Assembly (NCBI RefSeq): GCF_032773895.1
Contig: NZ_CP120416.1
Coordinates: 2,974,001-3,038,000 of the forward strand
DNA: 64,000 nt
Source: Teredinibacter sp. KSP-S5-2
Lineage (GTDB): Bacteria; Pseudomonadota; Gammaproteobacteria; Pseudomonadales; Cellvibrionaceae
Reading direction: 5' to 3'
The position numbers were made by a program, and so were the translations under genes. Of this stretch, positions 27,357-37,761 are shown piece after piece. Numbering within the stretch: the first letter of the stretch is position 1; each line of letters starts with the position of its first letter. The notes beneath the pieces were generated by a model. It saw only the letters and a list, made by a program, of their open reading frames with translations, searched no databases and had not been told where the DNA came from.

Positions 27357-29588
27357 CTAAGAAATGTTGACTTCTAAGCTTATTCCAACTGATTTGGCTA
27401 GCTCGGTAAAATTAGGGAACGAAGTAGCAACATTTGCACAGTTATTCACCGTGATCGGTGCATTGGCTCGCAGTGCGGCTACGGTAAACGACATAGCTAT
27501 TCTGTGATCATGGAAACTTTCCACTGTCCCGCCATTCATTTCACCACCAGTCACCACAATACCATCAGGTGTTGGCTCACACTGAATACCCAAAGTAGTT
27601 AAACCGTCGGCCATAGCCTGAATACGATCTGTTTCTTTTACTCGCAGCTCTTCGGCACCAGTTAACACCGTTTTACCTTCTGCACAGGCTGCTGCGACAA
27701 ATAATGCTGGAAATTCATCAATCGCCAAAGGTACTTGATCTTCAGGAATGTTGATGCCTTTTAACGGCGCATATTGCACGCGGATATCGGCAACCGGTTC
27801 TCCACCAACCTCACGCTCGTTACTGAGTGTTATGTCCGCACCCATTAAGCGCAAGATATTAATAACTCCAATACGAGTAGGGTTAATACCTACGTGAGTC
27901 AATGTAATATCCGAACCTGGCGCAATGGCAGCGGCCACCATAAAAAATGTTGCAGAAGATATATCTGCCGGAATATCAATATTGGTTGCGGTCAATTTAC
28001 CACCGGAGGTAAGCGAAATTGTATCGCCTTCACGTTTAACATCGTAACCAAAACCTCGAAGCATTCTTTCGGTATGATCACGCGTTGGCGCTGGCTCAGA
28101 AACTTTTGTTTCACCATCTGCATAAAGCCCCGCCAACAAAATACAGGATTTTACTTGAGCACTGGCCATAGGCATCTGGTAATCAATCGCTTTAATTGCA
28201 GAACCGCGTTTTATTTTTAACGGGGGGCGACCATTTTCTTCTGTTTCAACAATTACCCCCATTTCTCTCAGAGGGTTAGCCACACGATTCATTGGGCGAT
28301 TGCTTAAAGAAATATCTCCAGTTAGCTCTGCATCAAAATCCTGCCCAGCCAAAATGCCAGCCAACAAACGCATAGATGTGCCTGAATTACCGACATAAAG
28401 TGCACCGGCAGGTTTTTCCAAACCTTTGAGTCCAACACCATTAATGGTAACGCGCCCTTCAACCGGACCTTCTATCACCACACCCATATCACGAAATGCC
28501 TGCAACGTTGCAAGCGCATCCTCACCTTCCAGAAAGCCTTCGACGTGGGTCACACCTTCCGCAAGAGAACCAAGCATAATGGATCGATGGGAAATGGATT
28601 TATCTCCAGGCACACGAATTTGCCCTTTAACACTGCCGCCCGGGGCGACTTTATATATTATATTTTTTTCACTCATTGTCTTGCTGTATGCCTGATTCGA
28701 TAACATTTTTGTAAAACGATCCCGCGCCACTTTGGCACGAGTAAAAACACCTGTAATTTCTTTCTCATTCTCTTCCGCAATATACGACCTGAGACGCTGT
28801 AAGTTTGCCGTAAAAAGATCGATAGAATCTAGGACTGACTTTTTATTGGCGAGCATGATATCCCGCCACATAATCGCATCGCTTGAAGCAATTCGGGTAA
28901 AGTCTCGAAAACCACCCGCGGCATAACGAAATATATTTTCGTTCTGACTGTCATGCGCCAGAGTATCCACCAAAGAAAAAGCAATAACATGAGGTAGATG
29001 ACTGGTTGCCGCCAATATCGCGTCATGATCATCCACCCCCATAGTCAATACTTCAGCACCCACCTTAAGCCAAAGATCACGGGTTAATTCAACGGCGTAT
29101 TGCGTATTCCCTGCGTGAGGAGTCAGTATGACCCTGTGCTGTTCGTACAACTCAGGATTTGAAGCTTCCACACCGCTTTGTTCTGAACCCGCAATAGGAT
29201 GCCCTAAAACAATATTTGGCATCTCCTGGCCAAAGACATCGATAACGTTATCCCGAACAGAACCTTTAACACTGGCACCATCGGTGATCACCACATCATC
29301 AGAAACTTTACCCTTTAAATCTTGCAGTATTCTTTTTACGGATAACGTTGGCACAGCGATAAATATCAAGTCACCTTTACCCAACGGTGGCGTAATTTTA
29401 TCGATACTCAAATACGCACTGTCAACGACATCAAGTTGCACCGCCTTTTGACAAACGGACTCTCTGCGGGCAAGACCAATGACTTGATTGCATAAATTTC
29501 TTTTTTTTGCAGCCGCTGCAAGGCTGCCGCCAATTAACCCAAGACCAATGACAACAAGGCGATTTATGTGCGGTGTTGTTAAATTCAT
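27357..29588 (-). CDS. aroA: Fused prephenate dehydrogenase / EPSP synthase (TyrA-AroA)
   Basis: A 743-residue fusion. Residues 1-300 are a prephenate dehydrogenase with the NAD-binding VIGLGLIGGSLAAA and HPIAGSEQSGVEAS. After a linker, residues 305-743 are 5-enolpyruvylshikimate-3-phosphate synthase with KSISHRSIMLGSLAEG, LYVGNSGTSMRLLAGILAGQ and FHDHRIAMSF. The two steps lie on either side of chorismate in the aromatic pathway. The fusion is known in Pseudomonas and relatives. It lies 23 bases after cysC in the same direction. The serC and hisC genes that accompany it in Pseudomonas are absent here. Confidence 0.95.
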   Translation of the reverse strand: MNLTTPHINRLVVIGLGLIGGSLAAAAKKRNLCNQVIGLARRESVCQKAVQLDVVDSAYLSIDKITPPLGKGDLIFIAVPTLSVKRILQDLKGKVSDDVVITDGASVKGSVRDNVIDVFGQEMPNIVLGHPIAGSEQSGVEASNPELYEQHRVILTPHAGNTQYAVELTRDLWLKVGAEVLTMGVDDHDAILAATSHLPHVIAFSLVDTLAHDSQNENIFRYAAGGFRDFTRIASSDAIMWRDIMLANKKSVLDSIDLFTANLQRLRSYIAEENEKEITGVFTRAKVARDRFTKMLSNQAYSKTMSEKNIIYKVAPGGSVKGQIRVPGDKSISHRSIMLGSLAEGVTHVEGFLEGEDALATLQAFRDMGVVIEGPVEGRVTINGVGLKGLEKPAGALYVGNSGTSMRLLAGILAGQDFDAELTGDISLSNRPMNRVANPLREMGVIVETEENGRPPLKIKRGSAIKAIDYQMPMASAQVKSCILLAGLYADGETKVSEPAPTRDHTERMLRGFGYDVKREGDTISLTSGGKLTATNIDIPADISSATFFMVAAAIAPGSDITLTHVGINPTRIGVINILRLMGADITLSNEREVGGEPVADIRVQYAPLKGINIPEDQVPLAIDEFPALFVAAACAEGKTVLTGAEELRVKETDRIQAMADGLTTLGIQCEPTPDGIVVTGGEMNGGTVESFHDHRIAMSFTVAALRANAPITVNNCANVATSFPNFTELAKSVGISLEVNIS

Positions 29589-29611
29589 AATGTTTGTATG
29601 TAAGCGTGAAA

Positions 29612-30205
29612 TTAGCTTATGCGACCCTGAGATCTAAGATAGGAAATAATGTGCTCAACCGAATCCCGTACCGACAATACACTGGTATCTAGTACTAACT
29701 CTGCGGCTTCTGGCTCTTCGTAGGGTGAATCAATTCCAGTAAACTGCTTTATCACTCCTTCCCTCGCTTTTTGGTATAAACCTTTCGGGTCTCGTTCTTC
29801 ACACACCGCTAACGGCGTACTCACGTAGACCTCAATAAATTCACCCTCAGGGAAAAAATCTCTGGCAATTTGTCGATCAGAACGAAATGGAGAAATAAAA
29901 GCACTTAAAACAATTAAACCCGCATCGACAAATAAACGAGAAACCTCGCCAACCCGACGGATATTTTCCACTCTATCCTCGTCACTAAAACCTAAATCCT
30001 TATTCAAACCATGGCGAACGTTATCACCATCAAGTAAATACGTTCTTTGCTGAAGCTTATGTAATTCCAACTCCAGAGCATTCGCAATTGTGGACTTTCC
30101 AGAACCACTCAACCCGGTAAACCACAAAAGGCATGGCCGTTGAGCATTGAGCTCAGCATGCATCTCTTTAGTGACACTATGATTATGCCAGACAATATTA
30201 TTCAT
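29612..30205 (-). CDS. cysC: Adenylylsulfate kinase
   Basis: The 197-residue enzyme has the P-loop [17 protein letters not shown] near residue 30, [22 protein letters not shown], the ISPFRSDR lid and the GLYQKAREG motif. It phosphorylates APS to PAPS for sulfate assimilation or sulfation. Its position is unusual: it lies three bases after pheA and before the tyrA-aroA fusion instead of following cysN. No PAPS reductase or sulfotransferase gene is in the window. Confidence 0.96.
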   Translation of the reverse strand: MNNIVWHNHSVTKEMHAELNAQRPCLLWFTGLSGSGKSTIANALELELHKLQQRTYLLDGDNVRHGLNKDLGFSDEDRVENIRRVGEVSRLFVDAGLIVLSAFISPFRSDRQIARDFFPEGEFIEVYVSTPLAVCEERDPKGLYQKAREGVIKQFTGIDSPYEEPEAAELVLDTSVLSVRDSVEHIISYLRSQGRIS

Positions 30206-30208
30206 GAA

Positions 30209-31312
30209 TTACAGAACGCCTATAGGATAAGAGCCCAAGATTTTTATATCAGATGCGTTAGCACTTACCTCAGCCAAAGCGCTTTTTACCTGTTCGTCAT
30301 CCGCATGCCCTTTAAAGTCGATAAAGAACACGTAATTCCAGGTTCCACTTGCGGATGGGCGTGTTTCCACGCGAGTTAAATCAATGTTGTGCTGATGGAA
30401 AGGTTCGAGCAAATGGTACAACGCACCCGGCTCATTACGAGTCGATACGACAATCGATGTTTTATCAGCATTACTCGGCCCAACACCTTCAGTGCCAATA
30501 ATTAAGAAACGAGTGGAGTTGTCGGGTTGGTCTTCGATATTTTGTGCGTAACTGGTAAGGCCATACAACTCTGCCGCCATTTGCCCGGCAATAGCTGCAG
30601 AATTCCATTCGCCTTTTACCCGTCTCGCCGCTTCAGCATTACTGCTTACCGCAACACGTTCTGCTTTTGGAAAATGAGAGTCCAGCCATTTTCGGCATTG
30701 CCCCAAGGATTGGGAGTGAGAGTAAATGCGGGAGATGCTATCAGTTTTGGTTACATCAGACACAAGCAAGTGGTGATGAATACGCAACACCACTTCGCCA
30801 CAAATTTTGACGTTACTGTTTACAAAATTGTCTAAAGTATGGGAGACCACACCCTCGGAAGAATTTTCCACCGGCACCACACCATATTGTGCAGCACCAG
30901 ATTCCACCTCACGAAACACTTCATCAATAGCGGATAAAGCGACAGCTACTGCCGAGTGACCAAAATGTTTTAATGCTGCCTGCTGAGTGTATGTGCCTTC
31001 CGGCCCTAAATAGGCAACCTTAATTGGGTTTTCCAAGGCCAGGCATGCGGACATAATTTCCCGAAACAACCGCGCAAATTCTTCATCACTTAAGGGCCCC
31101 TGATTTCGCTCCATCGCTTTACGCAAAACCTGGGCTTCACGTTCCGGGCGATAAAAATTAATCGGCTGGCCGCCCGACTCACGCTTTTTAACTTCAGCGA
31201 CTTTTATTGCACATTGTGCCCTGGCACTAATGAGATCTCCGATTTGCTGATCAATTTCATCAATTTGATCACGCAATGAAACAAGAGAAATATTGTCGTT
31301 TTGGTCTGTCAC
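30209..31312 (-). CDS. pheA: Bifunctional chorismate mutase / prephenate dehydratase
   Basis: The 367-residue enzyme has an N-terminal AroQ-type chorismate mutase (LRDQIDEIDQQIGDLISARAQCA...PEREAQVL), a prephenate dehydratase domain (VAYLGPEGTYTQQAALKHFG; VPVENSSEGVV; NSTRFLIIG) and a C-terminal ACT domain with the ESRP-like VETRPSASGTWNYVFFIDF. It makes phenylpyruvate and is usually feedback-inhibited by phenylalanine through the ACT domain. The GTG start at 31312 has GGGA upstream. The gyrA stop lies 22 bases away, and no terminator is seen between them. Confidence 0.95.
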   Translation of the reverse strand: MTDQNDNISLVSLRDQIDEIDQQIGDLISARAQCAIKVAEVKKRESGGQPINFYRPEREAQVLRKAMERNQGPLSDEEFARLFREIMSACLALENPIKVAYLGPEGTYTQQAALKHFGHSAVAVALSAIDEVFREVESGAAQYGVVPVENSSEGVVSHTLDNFVNSNVKICGEVVLRIHHHLLVSDVTKTDSISRIYSHSQSLGQCRKWLDSHFPKAERVAVSSNAEAARRVKGEWNSAAIAGQMAAELYGLTSYAQNIEDQPDNSTRFLIIGTEGVGPSNADKTSIVVSTRNEPGALYHLLEPFHQHNIDLTRVETRPSASGTWNYVFFIDFKGHADDEQVKSALAEVSANASDIKILGSYPIGVL

Positions 31313-31334
31313 AGTAGTCCCACAAGAGAATTAA

Positions 31335-33911
31335 TTAATCTTCGACTGGTGCATCACCGTCGTCGCCATCTTCACTTTCTTCTGGCTCTTCGATGCGCTC
31401 AATACCAACAATATGCTCGCCTTCTCTTACTTTAATCAGACGAACGCCTTGCGTATTTCTGCTCAATACCGAAACCTCTTCCACACGAGTTCGAACCAGT
31501 GTTCCCTGATCAGAAATCATCATAATTTCTTCACCATCAAGGACTTGCACTGCGCCAACTAAAGCACCGTTTCGTTCAGAACACTGCATAGCGATAACCC
31601 CTTGAGATCCACGACCTTTAGTGGGGAAATCAACAACATCAGTACGTTTACCGTAACCATTTTCACTGACAGTCAATACCTTGCCATTTTCGACGGGCAC
31701 AACCATCGAAATCACTTTTTGATCTTCATTCAACCGAATACCGCGTACTCCTCGCGAGGCTCGCCCCATCGAACGAACTTGCTCTTCCGCAAAGCGCGCT
31801 GCTTTACCAGAAGAAGAGAAGAGCACAATATCCTGCTTACCATCGGTTACGGCAGTACCAACCAAGTGATCCCCGTCAACCAACTCAATGGCACGCAGCC
31901 CTGAACTTCTTGGGCGGGAAAACTGGGACAATGGCGTTTTCTTCACAGTACCCTGAGAAGTTGCCATGAAAATAAAGTGTTGATCATCAAATTCTTTTAC
32001 CGGAAGAATAGAGGTAATACGCTCACCCTCTTCCAGCTGTAATAAGTTGACGATAGGCCGTCCACGAGACTGCCTTCCCGCAACAGGAATCTGATATACC
32101 TTAAGCCAATACACCTTACCGGCATTGGTAAAGCACAAGATATAGTCGTGGGTATTGGCAATCAGAAGATGTTCAACAAAATCTTCATCTTTGACCGAGG
32201 TTGCAGCTTTACCCATTCCGCCTCGACGCTGTGCCTGGTAGGCATCTAACGGCTGGGTTTTGGCGTAACCGCCATGGGAGATCGTCACCACTCGGTCTTC
32301 TTCGTTGATTAAATCTTCAACGGTTAAATCCTGCATGGACTCTTGAATATCTGTACGTCGCTCGTCGCCGTAGGCTTCAACAACCTCTTCCAACTCACCA
32401 CGGATTACGGACATAAGACGGGAGGTATGGCCTAAGATATCGAGAAAATCGGCGATTTGTGCGAGCTTTTCTTCGTACTCAGCCAATAATTTATCGTGCT
32501 CCATCCCGGTGAGGCGGTGTAGTCGCAAATCAAGAATGGCTTGAACCTGAACAGGCGACAAGTAGTACTGCCCACCATCTTGCAAACCGAATTCAGGGCC
32601 AATATCATCGGGTCGACAGGCGTCGGCGCCAGCCCTTTCCAGGAACTGACTGACAGCACCGACAGGCCAACCGCGAGACAACAACGCCTCTTTTGCTTCT
32701 GCAGGTGTTGGTGATGCTTTAATCACAGCAATCACCTCATCAATATTGGCAATGGCAACCGCTTGGCCTTCCAATACATGGCCTCGCTCACGAGCCTTGC
32801 GCAATAGATAAACAGTACGGCGAGTCACCACTTCCTGGCGATGCTGAACAAAGTACTCCAGTAATTGCTTCAGATTAAGTAGCTTCGGCTGACCATCCAC
32901 CAATGCCACAACATTGATGCCGAAAACACTTTGTAACTGGGTTTGTGCGTATAGGTTGTTGAGCACCACATCGCCTTGCTCACCACGCTTCAATTCGATA
33001 ACAACACGCAAACCATCTTTATCCGATTCGTCTCGGATCTCAGAAATACCCTCGATTTTCTTTTCTTTTACCAGCTCAGCAATTTTTTCAATTAATCGAG
33101 CCTTGTTAACCTGATAGGGGATTTCGTTAATAATAATGGTGTCACGGTGGGTTTTCTCATCGGTCTCAATATCGGCCTTTGCTCGAACGTAAATTCGTCC
33201 GCGGCCAGTGCGATAGGCCTGAAGAATACCTGCACGACCATTAATAATCCCCCCGGTGGGGAAATCAGGGCCTGGGATCACCTCGATCAACTCATCAATG
33301 GTTATCGCCGGATTATCGATGAGAGTAATACAACCTTTTACAACTTCTCGCAGGTTGTGAGGGGGAATATTGGTCGCCATCCCCACAGCGATCCCCGAAG
33401 AACCATTAACCAACAGATTAGGAACCCGCGTTGGCAACACTTCAGGAATCAGCTCTGTACCGTCATAGTTAGGTACAAAATCAACGGTTTCCTTATCCAA
33501 ATCCGCGAGAAGATCGTGAGCAATCTTCTCCATCCGAATTTCGGTATAACGCATGGCCGCTGCACCATCACCGTCAATAGAACCGAAGTTTCCTTGACCA
33601 TCCACCAAGGTATAGCGAAGTGAGAAAGGCTGAGCCATACGAACAATCGTATCGTAAACAGCAGAATCGCCGTGCGGATGGTATTTACCGATTACGTCCC
33701 CCACTACACGGGCAGACTTTTTGTACGGCTTATTCCAATCATTGTTGAGTTCACTCATAGCGAATAAAACTCGACGATGCACAGGCTTTAAACCGTCTCT
33801 GACATCGGGGAGAGCCCGCCCAACGATTACGCTCATCGCATAATCAAGGTAGGACTGTTTGAGCTCGTCTTCGATATTTACTGGATAAATTTCTTTTGCT
33901 ATGTCGCCCAT
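31335..33911 (-). CDS. gyrA: DNA gyrase subunit A
   Basis: This 858-residue type II topoisomerase subunit has [15 protein letters not shown] near residue 32, the quinolone-determining [17 protein letters not shown] with wild-type Ser and Asp at the usual resistance positions, the catalytic Tyr in [11 protein letters not shown], and six beta-propeller blades in the C-terminal domain including the GyrA-box QRRGGMG. It cuts and passes DNA with GyrB. It starts a minus-strand series continuing into pheA. Confidence 0.97.
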   Translation of the reverse strand: MGDIAKEIYPVNIEDELKQSYLDYAMSVIVGRALPDVRDGLKPVHRRVLFAMSELNNDWNKPYKKSARVVGDVIGKYHPHGDSAVYDTIVRMAQPFSLRYTLVDGQGNFGSIDGDGAAAMRYTEIRMEKIAHDLLADLDKETVDFVPNYDGTELIPEVLPTRVPNLLVNGSSGIAVGMATNIPPHNLREVVKGCITLIDNPAITIDELIEVIPGPDFPTGGIINGRAGILQAYRTGRGRIYVRAKADIETDEKTHRDTIIINEIPYQVNKARLIEKIAELVKEKKIEGISEIRDESDKDGLRVVIELKRGEQGDVVLNNLYAQTQLQSVFGINVVALVDGQPKLLNLKQLLEYFVQHRQEVVTRRTVYLLRKARERGHVLEGQAVAIANIDEVIAVIKASPTPAEAKEALLSRGWPVGAVSQFLERAGADACRPDDIGPEFGLQDGGQYYLSPVQVQAILDLRLHRLTGMEHDKLLAEYEEKLAQIADFLDILGHTSRLMSVIRGELEEVVEAYGDERRTDIQESMQDLTVEDLINEEDRVVTISHGGYAKTQPLDAYQAQRRGGMGKAATSVKDEDFVEHLLIANTHDYILCFTNAGKVYWLKVYQIPVAGRQSRGRPIVNLLQLEEGERITSILPVKEFDDQHFIFMATSQGTVKKTPLSQFSRPRSSGLRAIELVDGDHLVGTAVTDGKQDIVLFSSSGKAARFAEEQVRSMGRASRGVRGIRLNEDQKVISMVVPVENGKVLTVSENGYGKRTDVVDFPTKGRGSQGVIAMQCSERNGALVGAVQVLDGEEIMMISDQGTLVRTRVEEVSVLSRNTQGVRLIKVREGEHIVGIERIEEPEESEDGDDGDAPVED

Positions 33912-34020
33912 AAGATCAAGGCAATCCTTATTTTTCGGTCAAGGTGATGTAAAACAAAATTACGGGTAGCATCGAAACAACAGCCAGTTAGACCCCCAAG
34001 GCCGCTTTTCGACAAACAGC

Positions 34021-34033
34021 GAATCATACCACA
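34021..34033 (-). promoter_or_regulatory. Predicted extended -10 promoter of gyrA
   Basis: The minus strand reads TGTGGTATGATTCG, an extended -10 (TGn before TATGAT) about 110 bases upstream of the gyrA start. A matching -35 is weak, which is usual for extended -10 promoters. Confidence 0.4.
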
Positions 34034-34128
34034 AAAAAGACATAGGCTTTGGCTTGAAAAAGAACAAATTTATCAATTAGATAGCGATACTTTGTAATTC
34101 CGACTCTGCCCCCCTCTGCAAGGCGGTA

Positions 34129-34155
34129 TTGCTGGGACTTATAAGCGGGTATACT
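34129..34155 (+). promoter_or_regulatory. Predicted promoter of the mtaD-ubiG-mupP-yciK operon
   Basis: TTGCTG at 34129-34134 and TATACT at 34150-34155 are spaced by 15 bases, a little short, about 45 bases upstream of the mtaD start. Confidence 0.4.
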
Positions 34156-34200
34156 CGCGCATTAAACCGTCACAGACATAAAAAGGTACAGACTCTCCAG

Positions 34201-35526
34201 ATGGAATCCAGGCAAATTGTTCAACTTATCATCAGTCCACGCTGGATTGTGCCAATCGTCCCTCGCGGCAGAATCATAGAGGGCTGTAGCCTCATTGTTG
34301 ATCAAGGGGTTATTCAATCAATCTGCCCCACCCATGAAGTTGAAAAAAAATATCAAGCCAAAGAGCATATAGAACTCAAAGGCCACGCATTGCTTCCAGG
34401 TCTAATTAATGTGCATGGCCACCTAGCTATGAGCCTATTGCGTGGCTATGCCGATGATCTGGCACTGGAACCCTGGCTGCAAGACCATATATGGCCAGCA
34501 GAGAAACAGTGGGTAAGTGAAGAATTTGTTCGCGACGGCACACAACTGGCCATTGCAGAAATGCTATCCAGTGGCACCACCTGTTTCTCAGACATGTATT
34601 TTTTCCCGGAAGAAGCCGCTGCGGTTACTAAAGAAATGGGGATGCGAGCGCAATTCTGCTTTCCAATTCTGGATTTCCCTTCAAACTGGGCGCAAACAGC
34701 TGACGACTATATTCACAAGGGGTTGAAACTCCATGATGATTACCGAAGTAACGACCTGATTAACGTTGGCTTTGGCCCCCATGCTCCCTACTCCGTTTCC
34801 GATGAAGCATTATCACGTGTCGCAGTTTGTGCGGAGGAACTACAAGCTCCGATTCAAATTCATCTTCACGAAACCGCCCATGAAATAAACGAGTCAGTCG
34901 AACGCTATGGCAAGCGCCCTATTGAGAGGATATATGACTTGGGACTGCTGACACCAAATACCCAATGTGTTCACTTCACCCAAAGCAACGAACAAGACAT
35001 CGAACTATTAAAGGCCTCAGGCAGTCACATAATCCATTGCCCAGAGTCCAACCTGAAACTCAACAATGGTATTTGCTCAACCCAACAACTTATCGATGCG
35101 GAAATTAATGTCTGCCTGGGAACCGACGGCGCTGCCAGTAACAACGATCTCGATCTATTTGGAGAAATGCGCACTACTGCACTTATCGGTAAACTACAAG
35201 CAAACAACCCTTCTGCTGTGGACGCAACAACAGTACTGGAAATGGCCACTATCAACGGTGCCAAAGCCTTAGGCATGGAATCGCTGATTGGATCACTGAC
35301 TCCAGGTAAACAAGCGGATATGATCGCGGTAGACATGTCAGCCATAAACACTTTGCCCATGTACAACATACTTAGTCAGTTGGTATATGCAGCCAAAAGT
35401 ACTCAAGTTAGCCACACCTGGGTTGCAGGTAAATTGCTATATCAAAATACCGGTTTTAGTAAGATATCTAAAGCCGGTCTGCGCGAAAAAGCCCAACTCT
35501 GGCATAGCAGAATTAACCGGAAATAA
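34201..35526 (+). CDS. mtaD: 5-methylthioadenosine/S-adenosylhomocysteine deaminase
   Basis: About 441 residues of a TRZ/ATZ-family amidohydrolase. Metal ligands are visible as HGH near 72-74, HLHETAHE, and LGTDGAASNNDLDLF with the catalytic Asp. The family deaminates methylthioadenosine and S-adenosylhomocysteine to inosine forms in purine and methionine salvage. The ATG at 34201 was chosen because 24 upstream codons open only from a TTG and run through the predicted promoter. It leads a plus-strand operon with ubiG, mupP and a yciK-like gene, the same order as beside gyrA in Pseudomonas. Confidence 0.9.
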   Translation: MESRQIVQLIISPRWIVPIVPRGRIIEGCSLIVDQGVIQSICPTHEVEKKYQAKEHIELKGHALLPGLINVHGHLAMSLLRGYADDLALEPWLQDHIWPAEKQWVSEEFVRDGTQLAIAEMLSSGTTCFSDMYFFPEEAAAVTKEMGMRAQFCFPILDFPSNWAQTADDYIHKGLKLHDDYRSNDLINVGFGPHAPYSVSDEALSRVAVCAEELQAPIQIHLHETAHEINESVERYGKRPIERIYDLGLLTPNTQCVHFTQSNEQDIELLKASGSHIIHCPESNLKLNNGICSTQQLIDAEINVCLGTDGAASNNDLDLFGEMRTTALIGKLQANNPSAVDATTVLEMATINGAKALGMESLIGSLTPGKQADMIAVDMSAINTLPMYNILSQLVYAAKSTQVSHTWVAGKLLYQNTGFSKISKAGLREKAQLWHSRINRK

Positions 35527-35553
35527 GTTCCCACGACCAAGACAACATCTGAT

Positions 35554-36270
35554 ATGAGCCAGGAAAAAGTACTTAACGTCGACCCATCAGAGATCAGCAA
35601 GTTTGAGCGTATGGCCAATCGCTGGTGGGATTTAAATGGCGAATTTAAACCTCTGCACGAAATCAACCCAATTCGGGCCAATTACGTTGATGCCAGATCA
35701 CCAGTAGCCGAGCAGAGACTGGTCGATATTGGCTGTGGCGGTGGCATTTTTTGCGAAGCCATGGCACAACGCGGCGCAATGGTAACAGGCATTGATATGG
35801 GGGCCGCCCCATTGGAAGTGGCCAAATTGCACAGCCTTGAATCTGGCGTGACGGTCGATTATCAACAAAAAACCGTTGAACAATTAGCCGAAGAACAACC
35901 AGAGAGCTTCAATATAGTGACCTGTCTGGAGATGCTGGAACACGTTCCAGACCCTGCTCAAGTCGTATACGCCTGCGCCCAACTGGCAAAACCAGGCGCA
36001 CACCTGTTTTTCTCCACCATCAACAGAAATATTAAATCCTATGGTATGGCGGTTGTTGGAGCGGAATACCTGCTGAAGCTACTCCCCAAAGGAACCCATG
36101 AATATAAAAAATTTATTCGCCCTTCTGAGCTTGCGTCTTGGGTAAGGCTAGCAGGCCTCGAGCTTCACGATGTATCCGGCATTACCTATAACCCTTTAAC
36201 AAAACGTTACCGGCTAAACCCAGATGACGTGGACGTGAATTATCTTATTCATGTAAGAAAGCCGTTATAA
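35554..36270 (+). CDS. ubiG: Ubiquinone biosynthesis O-methyltransferase
   Basis: The 238-residue SAM-dependent methyltransferase has [27 protein letters not shown] near the N-terminus, a UbiG hallmark, and the SAM motif [16 protein letters not shown] followed by [11 protein letters not shown]. It performs both O-methylation steps of ubiquinone synthesis. It lies 27 bases after mtaD and 29 bases before mupP. Confidence 0.95.
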   Translation: MSQEKVLNVDPSEISKFERMANRWWDLNGEFKPLHEINPIRANYVDARSPVAEQRLVDIGCGGGIFCEAMAQRGAMVTGIDMGAAPLEVAKLHSLESGVTVDYQQKTVEQLAEEQPESFNIVTCLEMLEHVPDPAQVVYACAQLAKPGAHLFFSTINRNIKSYGMAVVGAEYLLKLLPKGTHEYKKFIRPSELASWVRLAGLELHDVSGITYNPLTKRYRLNPDDVDVNYLIHVRKPL

Positions 36271-36299
36271 AATTCCCCAAAAACGACACGATAAAGCTT

Positions 36300-36971
36300 A
36301 TGAGTTTGCGAGCCGTATTTTTTGACCTCGACGGAACACTTCTGGACACTGCACCTGATCTAGCACACGCACTCAATCGTTTGCTACATCAAAAAGGCAT
36401 AGACGTTCTGCCAGTGGAAAAGATTACTGAAATCGTTTCTGATGGTGCCAACGCCATGCTCAAACTGGCATTTAATGTCACACCCAAAGACGAAAATTTT
36501 GCCGAACTGCGCCAGCAACTACTCGATTTATATCTGGAAGATCTTTCGACCCATACCCGCCCTTATCCAGGAATAGAAGAGCTGATCTCAGAATTAACCT
36601 ATAGCAATATTGATTGGGGCATTGTAACCAACAAACCATGGGCATATACCGAACCGTTAATAGAAAGGTTCGATTTTGCCAGTCGCCCACGCACTATCGT
36701 CTGCCCGGATCATGTTCGCCACAAAAAGCCAGCGCCAGACTCGCTATTACTGGCCTGCGAACAGAGCGGATGTCAGCCATCAGAGGCCATTTATATTGGC
36801 GACCATTTACGTGATATCGAATGTGGCACCAATGCCGGAACCAGTACAATTTCAGTCGGTTACGGCTATATAAGTAATGAACAAGACCATACACGCTGGG
36901 GGGCAACACACAGTGTTGAGCACGCCAGCCAGCTATGGCCAATAATAAATAAATATGTGCAAGCAAGTTGA
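36300..36971 (+). CDS. mupP: HAD phosphatase, N-acetylmuramic acid 6-phosphate phosphatase (MupP)
   Basis: The 223-residue HAD protein has FFDLDGTLLDTAPDL (catalytic Asp9/Asp11), VTNKP near residue 103 and the late GDHLRDIECGTNAGT. Its place between ubiG and a YciK-type SDR matches the Pseudomonas peptidoglycan-recycling gene mupP; without that context it could be read as phosphoglycolate phosphatase (Gph), a closely related family. Its end overlaps the start region of the next gene. Confidence 0.82.
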   Translation: MSLRAVFFDLDGTLLDTAPDLAHALNRLLHQKGIDVLPVEKITEIVSDGANAMLKLAFNVTPKDENFAELRQQLLDLYLEDLSTHTRPYPGIEELISELTYSNIDWGIVTNKPWAYTEPLIERFDFASRPRTIVCPDHVRHKKPAPDSLLLACEQSGCQPSEAIYIGDHLRDIECGTNAGTSTISVGYGYISNEQDHTRWGATHSVEHASQLWPIINKYVQAS

Positions 36972-36981
36972 GGAATGCTCA

Positions 36982-37755
36982 GTGACCACCACCATTGACT
37001 CTGAATTTTTAACCCAATATCAGGCCAAAAAAGATCTACTCAAGGGCAAAAACATCATAGTAACTGGTGCTGGCGACGGTATCGGCCGAGCAGCAGCCCT
37101 GACATATGCCAAATACGGTGCAACCGTCATACTCATTGGTCGCACACTCTCCAAGCTGGAATCAGTTTACGATGAAATTGAAGCAGCAGGTGGTGCCCAG
37201 CCAGCTATTTTCCCGATGAACTTCGAAGGTGCTACCGCGCATGACTATGACGCCCTGCGAGATGCCATAGAAAATGAAATTGGTGTACTAGACGGCATAT
37301 TGCACAACGCGAGCGAACTGGGTGCAAGAACCCCCATCGCCAACTACAAAGTTGAAGAGTGGGAAAAAATACTGCATGTAAATGTCACCGCTCCTTTTAT
37401 GATGACAAAATCTCTCCTGCCATTACTGGAGAAATCCCAAGACGCGAGCATCATATTTACTGGATCCAGTGTTGGCTTAAAAGGAAAAGCCTACTGGGGA
37501 GCCTACGCCGTATCAAAGGCGGCAATAGAAAACCTGGTTCAGGTACTTGCCGACGAGCTGGACGGAACATCCAATATTCGTGTTAACTCCATTAACCCCG
37601 GGGCCACACGAACCAAAATGCGTGCAACAGCCTACCCTGCGGAAGACCCTTCAACAGTGACCACACCAGAAGATATTATGAATAGATATTTATTTTTGAT
37701 GGGTAAAGACAGTCAGCTTATCAACGGTCAACAGTTCGACGCTCAACCCAGATAA
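36982..37755 (+). CDS. yciK: YciK-type short-chain dehydrogenase
   Basis: About 257 residues with the NAD(P) motif VTGAGDGIGRAAA near residue 30, HNASELG, the catalytic TGSSVGLKGKAYWGAYAVSKAA (Ser, Tyr, Lys) and NPGATRTKMRA. Family members are of unknown physiological substrate. The GTG at 36982 with GAGGA eight bases upstream was chosen over an ATG at 36955 that overlaps mupP. The stop is six bases from the convergent lipoprotein gene. Confidence 0.85.
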   Translation: MTTTIDSEFLTQYQAKKDLLKGKNIIVTGAGDGIGRAAALTYAKYGATVILIGRTLSKLESVYDEIEAAGGAQPAIFPMNFEGATAHDYDALRDAIENEIGVLDGILHNASELGARTPIANYKVEEWEKILHVNVTAPFMMTKSLLPLLEKSQDASIIFTGSSVGLKGKAYWGAYAVSKAAIENLVQVLADELDGTSNIRVNSINPGATRTKMRATAYPAEDPSTVTTPEDIMNRYLFLMGKDSQLINGQQFDAQPR

Positions 37756-37761
37756 CACACG

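Larger units (their letters stand above)
33912..34200. other. Divergent intergenic region gyrA / mtaD
   Basis: These 289 bases between the divergent gyrA and mtaD starts carry no gene. Predicted promoter elements for both directions are annotated separately. No clear operator repeat was recognised. Confidence 0.6.

Noticed and set aside
33147-33623. Open frame of 158 codons antisense to gyrA
   Set aside because: It is entirely within a conserved gyrA region, with no signal or family motif.
31335-33911. Quinolone-resistance substitutions in gyrA
   Set aside because: The [11 protein letters not shown] segment keeps the usual Ser and Asp, so no resistance change is visible.
34129-34200. Upstream TTG start for mtaD
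   Set aside because: It would place the start inside the predicted promoter and add 24 residues not typical of the family.
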